From positions 1 to 5,148 of the forward strand of contig VGAV01000212.1 of NCBI GenBank assembly GCA_016870695.1: a stretch of 5,148 bases of DNA. Reading direction: 5' to 3'. Of the stretch, positions 4,158 to 5,148 are shown piece after piece. Position 1 is the first letter of the stretch. Each line of letters opens with the position of its first letter. Made by a program: the position numbers and the translations under genes. This DNA comes from Actinomycetota bacterium. GTDB taxonomy: Bacteria > Actinomycetota > Actinomycetes > Actinomycetales > Microbacteriaceae. Below the pieces are notes generated by a model that saw only the letters and a program-made list of their open reading frames with translations, ran no database searches and was not told the origin of the DNA.

Positions 4158-5148
4158 ATCGCCCGGGCGCACCGCCCGCGGTCGCCACGACCGCGGCATC
4201 CAGCGCGCGATCGCGCAGCGCCTCGGCGTCGTACCCGACCTCGGCAGTCGTCGCCACCCCCACCCCGACGACCGGCACGATCGACATCCCCAGCGCGGCG
4301 AGGTCGTCGACGATGCGGTCGTGCAGGTCGACGGCGATGCGGTCCGCGTCCGCGTCGGCGGACGGGGTGAACGCGACCGTCAGGGTGGTGGCATCCATCT
4401 CCCCCAAAGGGGCGGTCGCCGGGATGTGGCGGCGGACCGACTCGCGGAAGGCGCGGACGATGGTCTCGGCCTCCTCGGGCCCGAAGGCGCGCGCCACCGC
4501 GCCGGCGTCGGACATCTGGGCCACGGCCACGACGAGCGGCTCCCCCGACACCGACGCGCGGGCGGTGAAGGCCCCGAGGGCGAAGCGGAAGGACTCCGGC
4601 AGCAGGACCCCGCGCTCGTCCACCACGAGCGTGCGCGTGTCCGCCTGCCCGCGCAGGGCGGACTCGCTCGCCCGCAGGACCGACGTCACGACGACCGTCG
4701 CGACGACGAGGATGATCGTGAGGAAGTTCGACGTCGCGGTGTCGAACGCCGCGCGCCACAGCTCGCTCTCGGGCCCGGCCGTCACGAACACGACGGTCCG
4801 TCCGAGGAACCACACGGTCTCGATCCAGAGCACGACGGTGAGCCCGGCCGCGCTCCACCGCTGCCCGATCGCGCCCCGCCGCGTCTCGAGCGCCCCGAGG
4901 ACCGCGAAGACCGCGTTGCCGAGGAACAGCCCGACCCCTCCCGCCCAGTCGCCGCCGTCCGGCCCCTCCGCCAGCGCGGCCACGATGACGGCGGCGACGA
5001 CGGCCGTCGCGAAGATCGCGGCGGTGCGCAGCGACCGGCCGTTGAAGGCGACGCAGCCGAGCCAGATGAACGCCGTCGCCGCGACGAAGGCGCCGTTGCC
5101 GATGGCGACCGCGACGAACGGCTGCGGCAGGAGGACCCACACCAGGTA
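4156..5148 (-). CDS. Multi-pass membrane protein with degenerate GGDEF-like domain (5' end outside window)
   Basis: The frame is open to the window edge, so the N-terminus is missing; a GTG at 5142 is possible but its upstream context is not visible. Counting from it (328 residues), hydrophobic segments lie at about 9-35, 38-58, 68-85, 98-121 and 138-156, so at least five membrane spans. The cytosolic part starts near 157. From about 175 to the end it follows the order of a diguanylate cyclase GGDEF domain: DERGVLLPESF for DxLTGLxNRxxF, PLVVAVAQMSD for the strand carrying the metal-binding Asp, EAETIVRAFRESVRRHI for the helix before the signature, and PVVGVGVAT with a terminal helix ending GGAPGR. 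The GGDEF signature itself is replaced by GEMDA (247-251), and the metal-site and substrate residues are missing, so no cyclase activity is expected. It may be a GTP- or c-di-GMP-independent sensor or scaffold. The membrane nature is certain; the GGDEF relationship is by my alignment only. Confidence 0.72.
   Translation of the reverse strand, partial: YLVWVLLPQPFVAVAIGNGAFVAATAFIWLGCVAFNGRSLRTAAIFATAVVAAVIVAALAEGPDGGDWAGGVGLFLGNAVFAVLGALETRRGAIGQRWSAAGLTVVLWIETVWFLGRTVVFVTAGPESELWRAAFDTATSNFLTIILVVATVVVTSVLRASESALRGQADTRTLVVDERGVLLPESFRFALGAFTARASVSGEPLVVAVAQMSDAGAVARAFGPEEAETIVRAFRESVRRHIPATAPLGEMDATTLTVAFTPSADADADRIAVDLHDRIVDDLAALGMSIVPVVGVGVATTAEVGYDAEALRDRALDAAVVATAGGAPGR

Noticed and set aside
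3102..4399. 13-bp direct repeat GGTGGCATCCATC at 3102-3114 and 4387-4399
   Set aside because: Both copies encode Met-Asp-Ala-Thr within unrelated genes, with no similar flanks; best explained by the frequent GGATGCC heptamer and chance.
4055..5140. 361-codon minus-strand frame overlapping the membrane protein
   Set aside because: It is a frame shadow: the product is Arg/Gly-rich with no motif, while the other frame gives clear membrane segments and a GGDEF-like domain order.

Overview
The window looks like chromosomal DNA from a high-GC actinobacterium. The UvrB and CoaE proteins, the preference for G/C at third codon positions, and several start codons that fit leaderless transcripts (an extended -10 hexamer 6-7 nt before the ATG and no Shine-Dalgarno) suggest Microbacteriaceae, probably Microbacterium or a close relative. 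That genus-level guess is inference from the protein sequences alone. There is no insertion sequence, CRISPR array, tRNA or rRNA.

Layout, left to right. Positions 1-89 are non-coding or edge sequence with a G-quadruplex-type tract on the minus strand. A single-cysteine MarR/OhrR-like repressor (90-518, minus) is divergent from a small CPLCGH zinc-ribbon-like protein (556-792, plus). The 37-bp gap between them holds one inverted repeat (TTAGT-AC-ACTAA, 539-550) that sits on the probable -10 of the plus-strand gene. Next, uvrB (855-2924, minus) ends convergently to the small gene. A 132-bp gap holds the uvrB promoter and a GC-rich stem-loop, followed by coaE (3057-3656, minus). A divergent 94-bp intergenic region with a promoter and a 5'-leader hairpin leads to a stand-alone receiver-domain response regulator (3751-4125, plus). 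This is convergent, across an 18-bp perfect palindrome, with a multi-pass membrane protein whose C-terminal domain reads as a degenerate GGDEF domain (4156-5148, minus, 5' end outside the window).

How the genes relate. uvrB (nucleotide excision repair) and coaE (last step of coenzyme A synthesis) are housekeeping genes that are often near each other in actinobacteria. The two flanking pairs look regulatory. The left pair is a probable thiol-sensing repressor and the small protein it is likely to control. The right pair is a response regulator without an output domain next to a putative c-di-GMP-related membrane protein that has lost its GGDEF signature. No single new defence or mobile system is evident. 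The points most worth checking are the MarR/zinc-ribbon pair with its shared operator, the receiver/degenerate-GGDEF pair, the G4 tract, and a strikingly frequent GGATGCC heptamer.
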